A DNA stretch of 64,000 bases, from the NCBI RefSeq assembly GCF_001721645.1, contig NZ_CP017141.1:930001-994000 (forward strand), written 5' to 3'. Of this stretch, positions 53,338-62,500 are shown piece by piece. Numbering within the stretch: position 1 is the first letter of the stretch; every line of letters begins with the position of its first letter. The translations under genes were made by a program, and so were the position numbers. The notes below the pieces were generated by a model, which searched no databases, was not told where the DNA came from, and saw nothing but the letters and a program-made list of their open reading frames with translations. This DNA comes from Pedobacter steynii. GTDB taxonomy: Bacteria > Bacteroidota > Bacteroidia > Sphingobacteriales > Sphingobacteriaceae.

Positions 53338-53407
53338 CCGTTATAAGGGCTATATAACAGAGGTCTCTTGTAAAAGACGAATCCCTTAGTGCGCTAAAAA
53401 ATATTTT

Positions 53408-53971
53408 TTACAATAAGGTTGTCATAAATTGATTTAGCCCTGCACGCAAAGTTTTAATGGCTTTTCCTAGGTGGGCTTCAACGGTCTTTTCAGATATTTC
53501 CAGCTCCTCGGCTATTTTTTTCTGGGATAAACCTTCCTCCCTGCTCATCCGGTATACGATGCGGCATTTTTCAGGTAAAGTACAAACAAGTTTCTCTAAA
53601 CGTTCCTTGAGTTCTAAAAAGTCAAGCCACTCCTGAGTGGAATCGTCTGTAATTCCTTTCATACCCAAACTGGCAGTATATTTTTGCTGGTGGTATTGTT
53701 TATCCAGGGACTTGATGACCCGGTATTTTACAGAAACAGACAGGTAGGCAGAAAGGCTGGAAGTAATCTTTAAGCTATCCCTTCTGTTCCAGAGAGAAAC
53801 GAAGATATGCTGTACAATTTCTTCTGCCTCTTCCAGGTCCTTTATTTTATGTGCCGCAACGAGGAACAATTTTTTCCAATACCGGTTATAGATCTCAGTA
53901 AAGGCGGTATGATCCCCGTTCTCAAGCAAGCCGGTTAATTCCGGATCAGTAAAACTGCGATACCTATTCAT
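53408..53971 (-). CDS. ECF RNA polymerase sigma factor (Bacteroidetes FecI-like)
   Basis: This is a 187-residue sigma-70-family factor. Region 2 is at about residues 18-90 (FTEIYNRYWKKLFLVAAHK and AEEIVQHIFVSLWNRRDS), and region 4 is at about 120-180 (LPEKCRIVYRMSREEGLSQ, IAEELEISEKTVEAHLGKAI). Such factors pair with the adjacent FecR and activate their own SusC/SusD genes. The order sigma, FecR, SusC, SusD is standard. Two LacI-type sites lie 127-162 bases upstream of its start. Confidence 0.96.
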   Translation of the reverse strand: MNRYRSFTDPELTGLLENGDHTAFTEIYNRYWKKLFLVAAHKIKDLEEAEEIVQHIFVSLWNRRDSLKITSSLSAYLSVSVKYRVIKSLDKQYHQQKYTASLGMKGITDDSTQEWLDFLELKERLEKLVCTLPEKCRIVYRMSREEGLSQKKIAEELEISEKTVEAHLGKAIKTLRAGLNQFMTTLL

Positions 53972-54474
53972 GATTCTTCCCCTTTTTTAAATTCTAAAGA
54001 ATAAGACCATCGAAACCGGTCCTTCTGTAAGTATGTCCCCTCACAATTGTAACAAAAAAATTAGGCAAAATGCACGGAGGAGAACCACAAAAAGTTGCGC
54101 ATACGTTTGCATTATACATTTCAAACGTATGCGTAAATTGGGATTGAAGAATGATGAATAACCAGACCTATTATTAAATACAATTATATCAAGATACAAA
54201 CCACACAAAGATATCAACATATCATGATATCAATATATAGAGATTCCGTCTGAAACCCTTCCGAAATCTTTTGTAGGTGCATTTAATTTTAATTGATTGT
54301 TACTTGGTTGTTATTAGGTAGTTGATAGGTCAATCATTGGTCTGTTAGACCTTTTAACAACGTCTTTACCCCTTAGCAACAATTAACTTTAATTAAGCAT
54401 ACGTTAATATTATATGCAAAACATTTCGTAACTTACTGTCAATAAAACCTAATAAGTTAATTAAAAGCATAAAT
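53972..54474. other. 503-base regulatory region between sigma and DUF6266 genes
   Basis: This AT-rich stretch divides two divergent genes. It holds a double LacI-type operator (54098-54133), a 13-base near-repeat GATATCAAyATAT at 54210 and 54226 around a 12-bp palindrome ATATCATGATAT (54219-54230), and a further GCATACGTT at 54397. I saw no open frame of meaningful length and no TAnnTTTG element. Confidence 0.55.
54098..54133. promoter_or_regulatory. Paired LacI-type operators
   Basis: CGCATACGTTTG (54098-54109) and CAAACGTATGCG (54122-54133) form a perfect 12-bp inverted repeat. Each arm is itself a near-palindrome around a central CG of the CAAACGTTTG family. The two centres are 22 bp apart, about two turns of the helix, so two regulator dimers could bind on the same face. 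Confidence 0.5.
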
Positions 54475-55263
54475 ATGGGAAAATTGATAAACGGGATATT
54501 TGGCGGATTCCATGGCAGAATCGGCAACCTGGTAGGTTATACCTTAAAAGGTAAACACATCATCAGAAGAATAGGTGTCAGCACTAAACCGCTTACCCCC
54601 GCAAGAAAAGCGAATTGCCAAAAAATGAAGGTGGTCAATGAAATTCTGAGCCCTTCACTCCCTGTTATCCGGGCCGGATTCCGTCTGGCGGTTACCGGAA
54701 CGGACAAAAACGAGTATAACGAAGCCGTTTCTTATAATAAACTGAATGCCCTTCAGGGAGAATATCCGAACATCAGCCTGGATTATACTAAGGTACTGGT
54801 CAGCATGGGAGATCTCCCTATGGCGTTTAATCCTGCAATCAGCCAGAATGCTGATGGCAATGAAATCGAATTCAGCTGGGAAGTACCGGCTGATTTGTCC
54901 TATCAATATGATAACGACCGTGCCATGCTGATGATTTATTTCCCGGCATTGAAAGTAACCTGTTATCATTTGATCGGATCAAAAAGAACGGAAGGGAAAG
55001 ACACCATCCGTATCGATGCAGCCCATGCAGGAGAACGTATGGAAGCTTATATCTCTTTTATCAAAGACGATGGAAAGGCGGTATCAAACAGTGTTTATGC
55101 CGGTTCCCTGAATACAAAGCCTAAAGTTAACGCTGAGATAAAACCTGAAAAAGAAACAAAGATCCCGGATAAAGAGGAACAAATTCAGAATAAGCCAGAA
55201 AAATCATCTCTTCGTTCTGAATTATCTGCCGAAAGAAATGATCTTTCCTCCGCTCCATCCTGA
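54475..55263 (+). CDS. DUF6266 protein
   Basis: This 262-residue protein has no signal peptide. It begins MGKLINGIFGGFHGRIGNLV followed by GYTLKGKHIIRRI, the characteristic DUF6266 opening, a Gly-rich start also found in many Sphingobacteriaceae paralogues. The middle is beta-rich (YFPALKVTCYHLIGSKRT). Beyond about residue 212 there is a Lys/Glu/Pro-rich, probably disordered tail (NTKPKVNAEIKPEKETKIPD) not seen in the typical shorter members. Function unknown. It is a single-gene unit, with a long upstream region and a terminator 56 bases after the stop. Confidence 0.75.
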   Translation: MGKLINGIFGGFHGRIGNLVGYTLKGKHIIRRIGVSTKPLTPARKANCQKMKVVNEILSPSLPVIRAGFRLAVTGTDKNEYNEAVSYNKLNALQGEYPNISLDYTKVLVSMGDLPMAFNPAISQNADGNEIEFSWEVPADLSYQYDNDRAMLMIYFPALKVTCYHLIGSKRTEGKDTIRIDAAHAGERMEAYISFIKDDGKAVSNSVYAGSLNTKPKVNAEIKPEKETKIPDKEEQIQNKPEKSSLRSELSAERNDLSSAPS

Positions 55264-55318
55264 GTAATAGTTCTGAATAGAAACTAAGATTGTAAAGCAG
55301 GAAAAATAGTGAGAATGA

Positions 55319-55347
55319 CCCATCTAATAATTAGATGGGCGGGTTTT
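55319..55347 (+). terminator. Intrinsic terminator after the DUF6266 gene
   Basis: CCCATCTAA (55319-55327) pairs with TTAGATGGG (55331-55339), followed by CGGGTTTTTC. Good stem, short T-run. Confidence 0.7.
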
Positions 55348-55362
55348 TCTATGGCTGCTGTA

Positions 55363-56259
55363 TTATAATAAAATGATTTCCTCAACTGAAAGCTTCGTGA
55401 TTCTGGAAACCTGCTCAACTGACATTCCGGTTTCTCTGAGCTCCCGGGCAATAGCTGACCTCTCTTCCAATTTTCCTTCCAATTTTCCTTCTATCTTTGC
55501 CTTTGCCCCCGCTTCCGCACTGGCTGTAGCGAGGCCATTCTTATAGTCCCACTTCGCTTTTAAATTGGATTCATAAATTCTCCGTTGCGCTTCTGTTAGT
55601 TTACTCACCTCTGCAATTTTAAATAACTTTTGAAAGATTCCCTTATTGAGGTATAATGGTATCTTTTCCAAACGGCTCATATTTTTAAGAATATAGAACC
55701 ATTTATCCAGATCCGATTCCAGCTCATGTTCCTCTTTATCAAAATTAGGTAATTCGAGAAACTTAAACCCCAACCCTTTATAAAAAACTTTACCGGTATC
55801 TTTATTCATTAAAGCAATATCATGCAAACAACTATCCCCTTCGTTATTTCTAAATTTGAATTCCAATATTGCAATTAAATGCACTTCCTTAAGCTGGACA
55901 TCTCAGCTGGACTTCCCTTTGGGAAACTGTTCGCTGACCAATCTGGATAAATAATAAATGCATCGATCATGAAAATACGTTTGCTCTGTACGCTGCATTT
56001 CAATAATAAACTGATCTCCTTCCTTTCCGGTACACATCAGGTCAAAATACACTTTCTTGTACTTATTGGTACTTGCGGCATATTCAGTGGGACTGAAAAC
56101 CAAATCAACAATTTCTTTTTCTCCGTCAAAAATCGCATTCAGAAAATTAATCATGATATCTTTACTGGGTTCACTTCCTAGAAGGTGTTTAAAACCAAAA
56201 TCAGTAAGCGGATCGATAAAACGAGCGCTGGTGCCAGATGCTATAGCTGTAATTGTCAT
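55363..56259 (-). pseudogene. Rpn/PD-(D/E)XK nuclease-family gene interrupted by one in-frame TGA
   Basis: The two open pieces 56259-55903 (118 residues) and 55884-55363 are in the same frame and make one 298-codon gene with a single TGA at 55905-55903. The N-terminal part has the Rpn/TIGR01784 features DPLTDFGFKHLLG, FDLMCTGKEGDQFIIEMQ (nuclease acidic residues) and a RLVSEQFPKG end. The reading continues after TGA as DVQLKEVHLIAILEFKF, so the stop replaces the tryptophan usually found before this block (TGG to TGA). The C-terminal part has the charged repeat EGKLEGKLEERSAIARELRE typical of the family. Rpn proteins are transposase-like DNA endonucleases. It has a TAAATTTG element (56298-56291) upstream. 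Confidence 0.85.
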
Positions 56260-56290
56260 AGGCTAACTTATGTATAACAATACAGAAAAT

Positions 56291-56298
56291 CAAATTTA
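56291..56298 (-). promoter_or_regulatory. Bacteroidetes -7 element of the Rpn-type pseudogene
   Basis: The minus strand reads TAAATTTG, 32 bases before the ATG at 56259; a TTG lies 16 bases further upstream, shorter than usual. Confidence 0.35.
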
Positions 56299-56332
56299 AA
56301 TTAAATTATTATCTCAATAATTAACAACATAA

Positions 56333-56509
56333 ACCGACTTCGAGGTATCTGAACAAGACAGGATGATTCCACCGGCAACACAACATTTCTTTGCAGAACG
56401 AATGAAAGCTGAAACGATCAGTTTACCTTCAAGTCATGCTTCTATGGCTTCCCACCCACAGGAAATCGCTGATTTGATCCTGAAAGCAGCAGAAACACTT
56501 GAGGCATAA
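56333..56509 (+). pseudogene. C-terminal remnant of an alpha/beta-hydrolase gene
   Basis: The frame from 56333 to the TAA at 56507-56509 encodes VSEQDRMIPPATQHFFAERM, then SSHASMASHPQEIADLI. This closely resembles the last 50 residues of alpha/beta-hydrolase proteins, with the catalytic His in SSHASM and the Asp in EQDRMIPP. The upstream part of such a gene (nucleophile, oxyanion loop) is missing: TAA closes the frame at 56330. It is therefore a truncated relic, left where the nuclease gene now stands. An ATG at 56363 exists, but a 48-residue product would not be functional. Confidence 0.7.
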
Positions 56510-56533
56510 TTTCCAGTTGATTTATTAAGAATT

Positions 56534-56569
56534 AAAAAAGCCTGATCTTTAAAAGATCAGGCTTTTTTT
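56534..56569. terminator. Bidirectional intrinsic terminator
   Basis: AAAGCCTGATCTTTT and AAAAGATCAGGCTTT form a perfect, fully symmetric stem with A-run and T-run on both sides (56534-56569). It can end the minus-strand arylsulfotransferase operon, whose stop codon it touches, and any plus-strand reading from the left. Confidence 0.85.
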
Positions 56570-57971
56570 AGTTAACCAGAAAGGGTTTCAAACTTTCTTC
56601 CGGAATAAACTCCACCCGGTACGGCATAATGCTCGTATTTAACATCCATAAAAAAGTACCGGTAAAATTAGTGAGTACCACAATATGTCGCTTGGAAGTG
56701 GTCTGTAATATCGCTTTTCGATCAACTAAATAGGCACTTCCCATACGTTCGTTATAGATCTCTGAAGGAAGCTTAGTTTCTGTGATCAGCTTCGCCTGCT
56801 TCTGTTGCTCATCCAGTTTAAAGATCAGCGTTCTAGATCGCTTTTTACTCGTTCCATTATCAAACAGCATCAGGTTACCATCGCTGTTCATATGTACCGC
56901 ATGGCCCTGATCAAAGGCGCTTCCTGCAGGCATTTTAAAATCCCCGTCCTTACCAAATTTCCAAATCACTTTTCCTGTTTTAGAATCGATTTTCCAGACC
57001 TGTCCGTTGTTATAAAATGAGATCAGGTAATTGCCATCAGCATCATAGTTCAGACTATTTGCATGCATCCAGTCTTTTTTGTCCCTGACTACATTTTTAT
57101 CCTTTAACGGATCCAGCTCATCAAAAACAGACCAGCTCCAGATCTTTTTCCCTTGCCGGTCTAACACCATAATGCCATCGCTTTTTACCGTATCCTGCTT
57201 TCCACCTCCATATTTGCTCAGGTCAAAGATCTTTTGCTCTACACAAAGTGTTACGACCTGATCTTTTTTATTGAGTAAAATCTCATGATGGATAGTTTGC
57301 TTAAAATCTTTCTCTCCCTTTTTCAGGTGTAGCAGCGTATCTCCATTTAAAGAAACCTCCAATATCTCATTCCCGTAGCTGGTTGGATATTCTTCATTGC
57401 CTAAAATGGAAAGGATTGTTTTATTTTGGCTGAAGTGGCTGGTTTTAAACCCCGTTCCTGTTACCTGATGGTACCATTTGATCTCTCCTCTGGCATTGAT
57501 CAGAAAGATGACACCAGGAAGTTCCCGCTGATAAATCAGCATAAAGCCTTTTTTAAAAACTTCAGGAATAACTTTTTGATCCGGGGCAGTGACTTTAAAA
57601 AGATCATGGATCCAGACCGGAAAATTCTGGGTGGCAAAATCATAGATTTTACTTTCTGCCTTGCAGCTTCCATCTTCGGTAATGACTTTATACTGGTAAG
57701 ATTGCTTCGGCATCAGGTTGGTCATCATCAGGTGATGGTTCTTTTTATTCCTGGAAACCGGCGTACTGAATACCTCTTTTTCTTTTCCTTTTACCCAGTA
57801 TTCGATCCTCGCATTTAAAGGCTCGGAAAGTACCACATCGGCATTTACCTTCAACGTGTTCCGCCCCGGGTTACTCAGCTTAACCTCTACGATTTTCTGA
57901 TCACAGGTATTGCTACAAGCGGCAAGCAGGCCTAAAAACAAAAAAGGGAAGCTGATTTTAATCCATCTCAT
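56568..57971 (-). CDS. Arylsulfotransferase (ASST)-like lipoprotein
   Basis: This 467-residue predicted lipoprotein has the start MRWIKISF (57971; chosen because the longer form from 58019 lacks a signal) and lipobox LLAAC. An N-terminal fibronectin-like domain (about 20-110, KVNADVVLSEPLNARIEYWV) is followed by a beta-propeller typical of ASST: HHEILLN, DWMHANSLNYDADGNYLISF, and QGHAVHMNSDGNLMLFDNG. His residues of these three blocks fit those required in E. coli AssT. The Arg that follows the second block in AssT is not found here (SFYNNGQVW). ASST moves sulfate between phenols in the periplasm. It is the last gene of the cytochrome/SusC/SusD operon. Confidence 0.8.
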   Translation of the reverse strand: MRWIKISFPFLFLGLLAACSNTCDQKIVEVKLSNPGRNTLKVNADVVLSEPLNARIEYWVKGKEKEVFSTPVSRNKKNHHLMMTNLMPKQSYQYKVITEDGSCKAESKIYDFATQNFPVWIHDLFKVTAPDQKVIPEVFKKGFMLIYQRELPGVIFLINARGEIKWYHQVTGTGFKTSHFSQNKTILSILGNEEYPTSYGNEILEVSLNGDTLLHLKKGEKDFKQTIHHEILLNKKDQVVTLCVEQKIFDLSKYGGGKQDTVKSDGIMVLDRQGKKIWSWSVFDELDPLKDKNVVRDKKDWMHANSLNYDADGNYLISFYNNGQVWKIDSKTGKVIWKFGKDGDFKMPAGSAFDQGHAVHMNSDGNLMLFDNGTSKKRSRTLIFKLDEQQKQAKLITETKLPSEIYNERMGSAYLVDRKAILQTTSKRHIVVLTNFTGTFLWMLNTSIMPYRVEFIPEESLKPFLVN

Positions 57972-58031
57972 ATGCTGTAAATGAAAAATCGGGGCAGCAT
58001 GTACTGCTGCCCCGATCAAATATAATTAATA

Positions 58032-59549
58032 TTACTGTCTGCCTGCGTTATTCAGATTTGGGTTTAAATCCGTCTGAGTCTGAGGATAAGAAAAATACTT
58101 ATCTCTGGCAATGTTTACATTCGCCGGCTTACCGATCTTTTGAAGGTAGTTGTTTACCACCTGCTGATACATGCCTGTGCGGATCAGATCCTGTCTGCGT
58201 TTACATTCAAAGAAGAACTCCCATCCACGTTCCTGCAAAATGGCAGTACGTAACGTTTCTTTGGTATAACCAGCTGCAGGTCCAAGTAAAGTTGCTTTCG
58301 AACGTGCTTTTACCCTGTTGATCAGGTCTATACTTTGTTGTGTAGGTCCGTTCAATTCATTTAGCGCTTCTGCATGACACATGATGATATCCGCATAACG
58401 AAGAATCGGAATACCATGTCCATCATAATAAGTTTTGGAACCTGAAGGATCCGCATATTTTTTGGTGGCCACATCAGGCAGATAATAAACTCCTGCCGGC
58501 GGTGTAGTTTGCCCTGCAGGCGCCTGCATATAATGCAATTTATCAGAGCCAATATAATCGTAATAAAACATCTCACGACGCTCGTCATTTGGCGCATAAG
58601 AATTCCAGAAGGACCAGCTCGCCGCATAATACTGCCAACGATCAGCAACTTCTGTATTGTTTAAAGGCCCAAAGTGGTTCATTAATTCCGTACCATCGTT
58701 TAGCGCATCTGCAAGTGCACTAAAGATCGACTCCTGACACCATTTGTTGCTCTCTGCGAATAAACCTTTATAAGAAGGGAATAAATCATACTCGTTTAAA
58801 GCATTCACTTTTTGGATGGTCGACAAAGCATCCTGCCATTTGTGCTCCCGCATGTATAATTTCACCAGTAAAGAAAGCGCAGCACCTTTGGTTACACGTC
58901 CTACATCGTTAGTCGGATACATTGTTTTGCTTTTATAATTTACCGGCAGATTGGCCGCGGCAAATTCCAGGTCAGCAATGATGAACTGATTGATGTCTTC
59001 TACACTTGAGGGCGCTACCTTGGTTACATAATCAGGATTCTCTACATTCTTCTCTGTTACCAGAATTACCGGACCAAAAGCATCCGTTAAGTCCATATAG
59101 CCCAATGCCCTCAGGAACCGGATTTCGGAAAAATACTGGTTCCGCTCTTCAGCTGTCAGGGTTTTGATCCTCGGAATATAAAACAATGCATTGTTCGCGT
59201 CAGAGATCATTTTATATTGATGCTGATAGGCGAAATTAGTGTATTTATTGGTTGGTGACCATTGCGCATCCGAAAGCAGGGAGATGTCTCCCGACTGAAA
59301 TGAATGGCCGATATCTGTAGTAAAATCGGTAATTGCCATCTGGAAACCAGCATAATACTGGTAGGAATCACTGATCCCACTTGGCTGTTTTAAACGGGCA
59401 TAAACCCCATTTACTGCAGCAATGGCATCTGCTTTTGTTTCGAAGGCATTTACATCTGTTAAAAGGCTGTAAACTTTAGGTTCCGCCATCTTTTTACAGG
59501 AGGTAAATCCTATTAAACAAGCTGAAAATATAAATATTGTACGTTTCAT
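58032..59549 (-). CDS. SusD/RagB-family lipoprotein of the cytochrome operon
   Basis: This 505-residue lipoprotein starts at MKRTIFIF (59549), with the signal end LIGFTSC (Cys17); the in-frame ATG at 59558 adds only three residues. SusD features: the mature start KKMAEPKVYSLLTDVNAFET, the RFLRALGYMDLTDAFGPV helix, and a C-terminal AILQERGWEFFFECKRRQDL block. The end NPNLNNAGRQ is a common variant. It lies 18 bases after its SusC and ahead of the ASST-like gene. It should bind the operon's ligand at the cell surface. Confidence 0.95.
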   Translation of the reverse strand: MKRTIFIFSACLIGFTSCKKMAEPKVYSLLTDVNAFETKADAIAAVNGVYARLKQPSGISDSYQYYAGFQMAITDFTTDIGHSFQSGDISLLSDAQWSPTNKYTNFAYQHQYKMISDANNALFYIPRIKTLTAEERNQYFSEIRFLRALGYMDLTDAFGPVILVTEKNVENPDYVTKVAPSSVEDINQFIIADLEFAAANLPVNYKSKTMYPTNDVGRVTKGAALSLLVKLYMREHKWQDALSTIQKVNALNEYDLFPSYKGLFAESNKWCQESIFSALADALNDGTELMNHFGPLNNTEVADRWQYYAASWSFWNSYAPNDERREMFYYDYIGSDKLHYMQAPAGQTTPPAGVYYLPDVATKKYADPSGSKTYYDGHGIPILRYADIIMCHAEALNELNGPTQQSIDLINRVKARSKATLLGPAAGYTKETLRTAILQERGWEFFFECKRRQDLIRTGMYQQVVNNYLQKIGKPANVNIARDKYFSYPQTQTDLNPNLNNAGRQ

Positions 59550-59567
59550 AATTAACATTTTAACAGG

Positions 59568-62500
59568 TTAGAAGTTTACTTTTAAGCCAAGTGTGTAAGA
59601 ACGGAATGCCGGATACGCATTGAAATCCAAACCAGCTCTTAAGTTAGAGTTTCCGCTATCATTGGTACTTACCTCAGGATCTGAACCTGTGTATTTAGTA
59701 ATGGTGAACAGATCCTGTGCAGTAAAATAAACTCTTGCTTTACTGATCCCTTTCAGGACGCCTATTTTGGCAGTTGGCAGACTATAGCCAATGGTCAGAT
59801 TTTTAAGCTTCAGGTAAGAAGAATTCTCTACAAAACGGGAGTTGATGTAATTTCCATATTTGGAAGTAAAATAACCGTTTCTTGGAATGTCTGTATTCTC
59901 ATTTTGTGGTGTCCAGCGGTTTAAGGCATCAGTACCGGTGTAAGTTTCCAATAGCAATCTATTCATATTGAACAGATTAGAACCTAAAGCACCCTGGAAG
60001 AATATACCCAGGTCAAAGTTTTTATAGGTAAAATCGTTGCTAAAGCCTAAAACAAAACGCGGATATGCATGTCCTAATACTTTACGGTCGGCGGAATTGA
60101 CAATTCCATTGCCATCCAGATCTGCATATTTCGGATCACCAGCTTTAGAACCCGGCTGTGGAGCATATACCTCGCCCGTTTTAATCACTCCAATATACTC
60201 ATAACCAAAAAGTTCACTCAGCTCTCTACCTACAGCCAGCTTGGTAAAATCAGCCGCCGGTACGGAACCGTCAGGATTTGCAGTTTGGCTAATGATAGAT
60301 GGTCTTCCATTTAAATCCAAAGCCTTCTGTTTATTATAGGCTATATTTAAGGTAGTGTTCCAGCTTAAGTCATCATTTGAAATGTTTTTGCTGCTGATGG
60401 AAAGTTCAACCCCTTGGTTTTGCAAGGAGCCACCATTAACCAACTGGCTATTAAACCCATTGATTTGTTCAATAGGCAGATCCAATAATAAATCCTTCGT
60501 CGTTTTTTTATAATAATCTATAGTTACGTTTAAGCGGTCTTTCAAAAAGCCCATGTCCAGACCTGCATTAAACTGCGCATTACTTTCCCATTTCAGGTCA
60601 GGGTTAGCCAAACGTGTAGCCACTAATCCACCAGCACTATGCCCCCCATCATCCAGCGTCACATTGGTTGGACCAAAAGTGGCCATGTAAGCATAATTAT
60701 CGATCCTGTCATTACCTGTCACTCCATAACCAGTTCTGACTTTCAAGCTCGAGAATACCTTATTATCCTTCATAAAATCTTCATCGCTGACTTTCCATGC
60801 CAATGATCCTGAAGGGAAAAGCCCGGCACGGTTATTAGGACCAAACTTTGAGGAAACATCCTGACGTAAAGTAAATGTAGCCAGGTACCGGTCTTTCAGG
60901 CTATAGTTTACACGTCCAAAATAAGAGTACATAATGGCCTCATCCTTATAACTCAGGGAAGCAATCCTTTCGGTACCTGCATCTAATCTGTGGTATAAAT
61001 ACTTATCTGTTGAAAATTTCTGCACCTGAGTATAATGTCTTTCGTAAGTATCAAACTGGTAAGAAAAACCAGCCAATGCAGTTAAGGAATGAATTCCTCC
61101 AAAAGTCTTTTTGAACGTTAAGTACGATTCCATCAGGTTCCTGGTGGTATTAAACTCATTTACCGCAGCCTGCCCGCCCACTTTATTACCAGGAAGCAAG
61201 GTGGTAGGTAAATACGTTCCTTCTTTAGTAGCCGAGAATTCGGTACCTCCGCTAACATGTAAAGTAAGGGGTTCAATAATTTTCAGATCACCAAATATAT
61301 TGGCTGTAAGTTTATTATTGAAACGCTCATTAGTCGGTTCCAATAACCAGGCTAAAGGATTGTCCTTTCCATTTCTAACCCCGTATGTACCATTTGCATT
61401 ATAAGCAGGAATAGCTGGTGAAGTAAGCATAAGCCCGTAGAGTACATTTGAAGGCACGATATTCCCATCATAAGTTTTATACTGAGCAGAAGCACGCGCA
61501 CCGTAAGCATTAGCACCTACTGTTAACCTGTTATTTACCTTATGATCAATATTAAAACGACCTGAATAGCGGTCATAATCTGTTTTTTTCAAAGCTCCCA
61601 ACTGGGAAAAATAGTTTCCTGAGATGGAAATTTTAGTGCCTTCATTCCCCCCTCTGATGCTGAGGTTATAATTTTGTACGCCTGCATTACGTGTAGCAAG
61701 GTCAAACCAATCAGTATTGACATTGCTGTTCAGATCTGCTGCTGTATATTCAGGCGGGTTTCCCTGCTCGATGGCTTTTGCATTGGCAATGGCTTTGAAA
61801 TCAGTTGCATTCATCAGTTCTGGTTTCGTTTTGATGCGCTGCGTTCCATAATACCCTTCCAATTCCACAATAGACTGACCTGTTTTACCCCTTTTAGTGG
61901 TAATCAATACTACACCATTTGCTCCACGGGAACCATAAATTGCAGTTGCAGAAGCATCCTTAAGGATCTGGATATCCTCAATATCACCCGGAGCGATATC
62001 TTTTCCATAATCAGAGATGAATCCATCGACTACATATAAAGGTTCATTGGTTGATTTAATAGAGTTACCGCCGCGGATACGGATAATCGTAGTTCCACCT
62101 GGTGCAGCACTGGCCTGACTAACCTGTACCCCCGAAGCACGGCCTTGAATGGCTTGCGCAACATTCGATGTTACCCCTCCAAGATTCAGGCTTTCTTTAC
62201 CAATAGAACTAATAGAGCCCGTCAGGTCTTTCTTTTTAACCGTACCATAACCTACAACCACGACCTGGTTCAGGTTATTTTCTGTTTCAGTTAAAACAAT
62301 ATTGAGCTGGGTTTTCCCAGCCAGTTTAATTTCCTGGGCATCATAACCGATAAAAGAAAATTGCAGGACACTGGATGGCTCCAATGCCGCAAAACTGAAA
62401 TTTCCTTTCCCATCAGTCACAGTTCCCATCTGCGTTCCTTTTACTTTTATGCTTACGCCAGGCATTGGTGCCCCGGCAGCATCGGCTACTTTACCCGTAA

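Noticed and set aside
54219-54230. ATATCATGATAT palindrome as an attachment or restriction-related site
   Set aside because: A 12-bp AT-rich palindrome can arise by chance in this AT-rich gap, and nothing nearby supports a mobile element.
55363-56259. Two adjacent small genes (118 and 173 residues)
   Set aside because: They are in the same frame, only an in-frame TGA separates them, and together they rebuild one Rpn-family protein.
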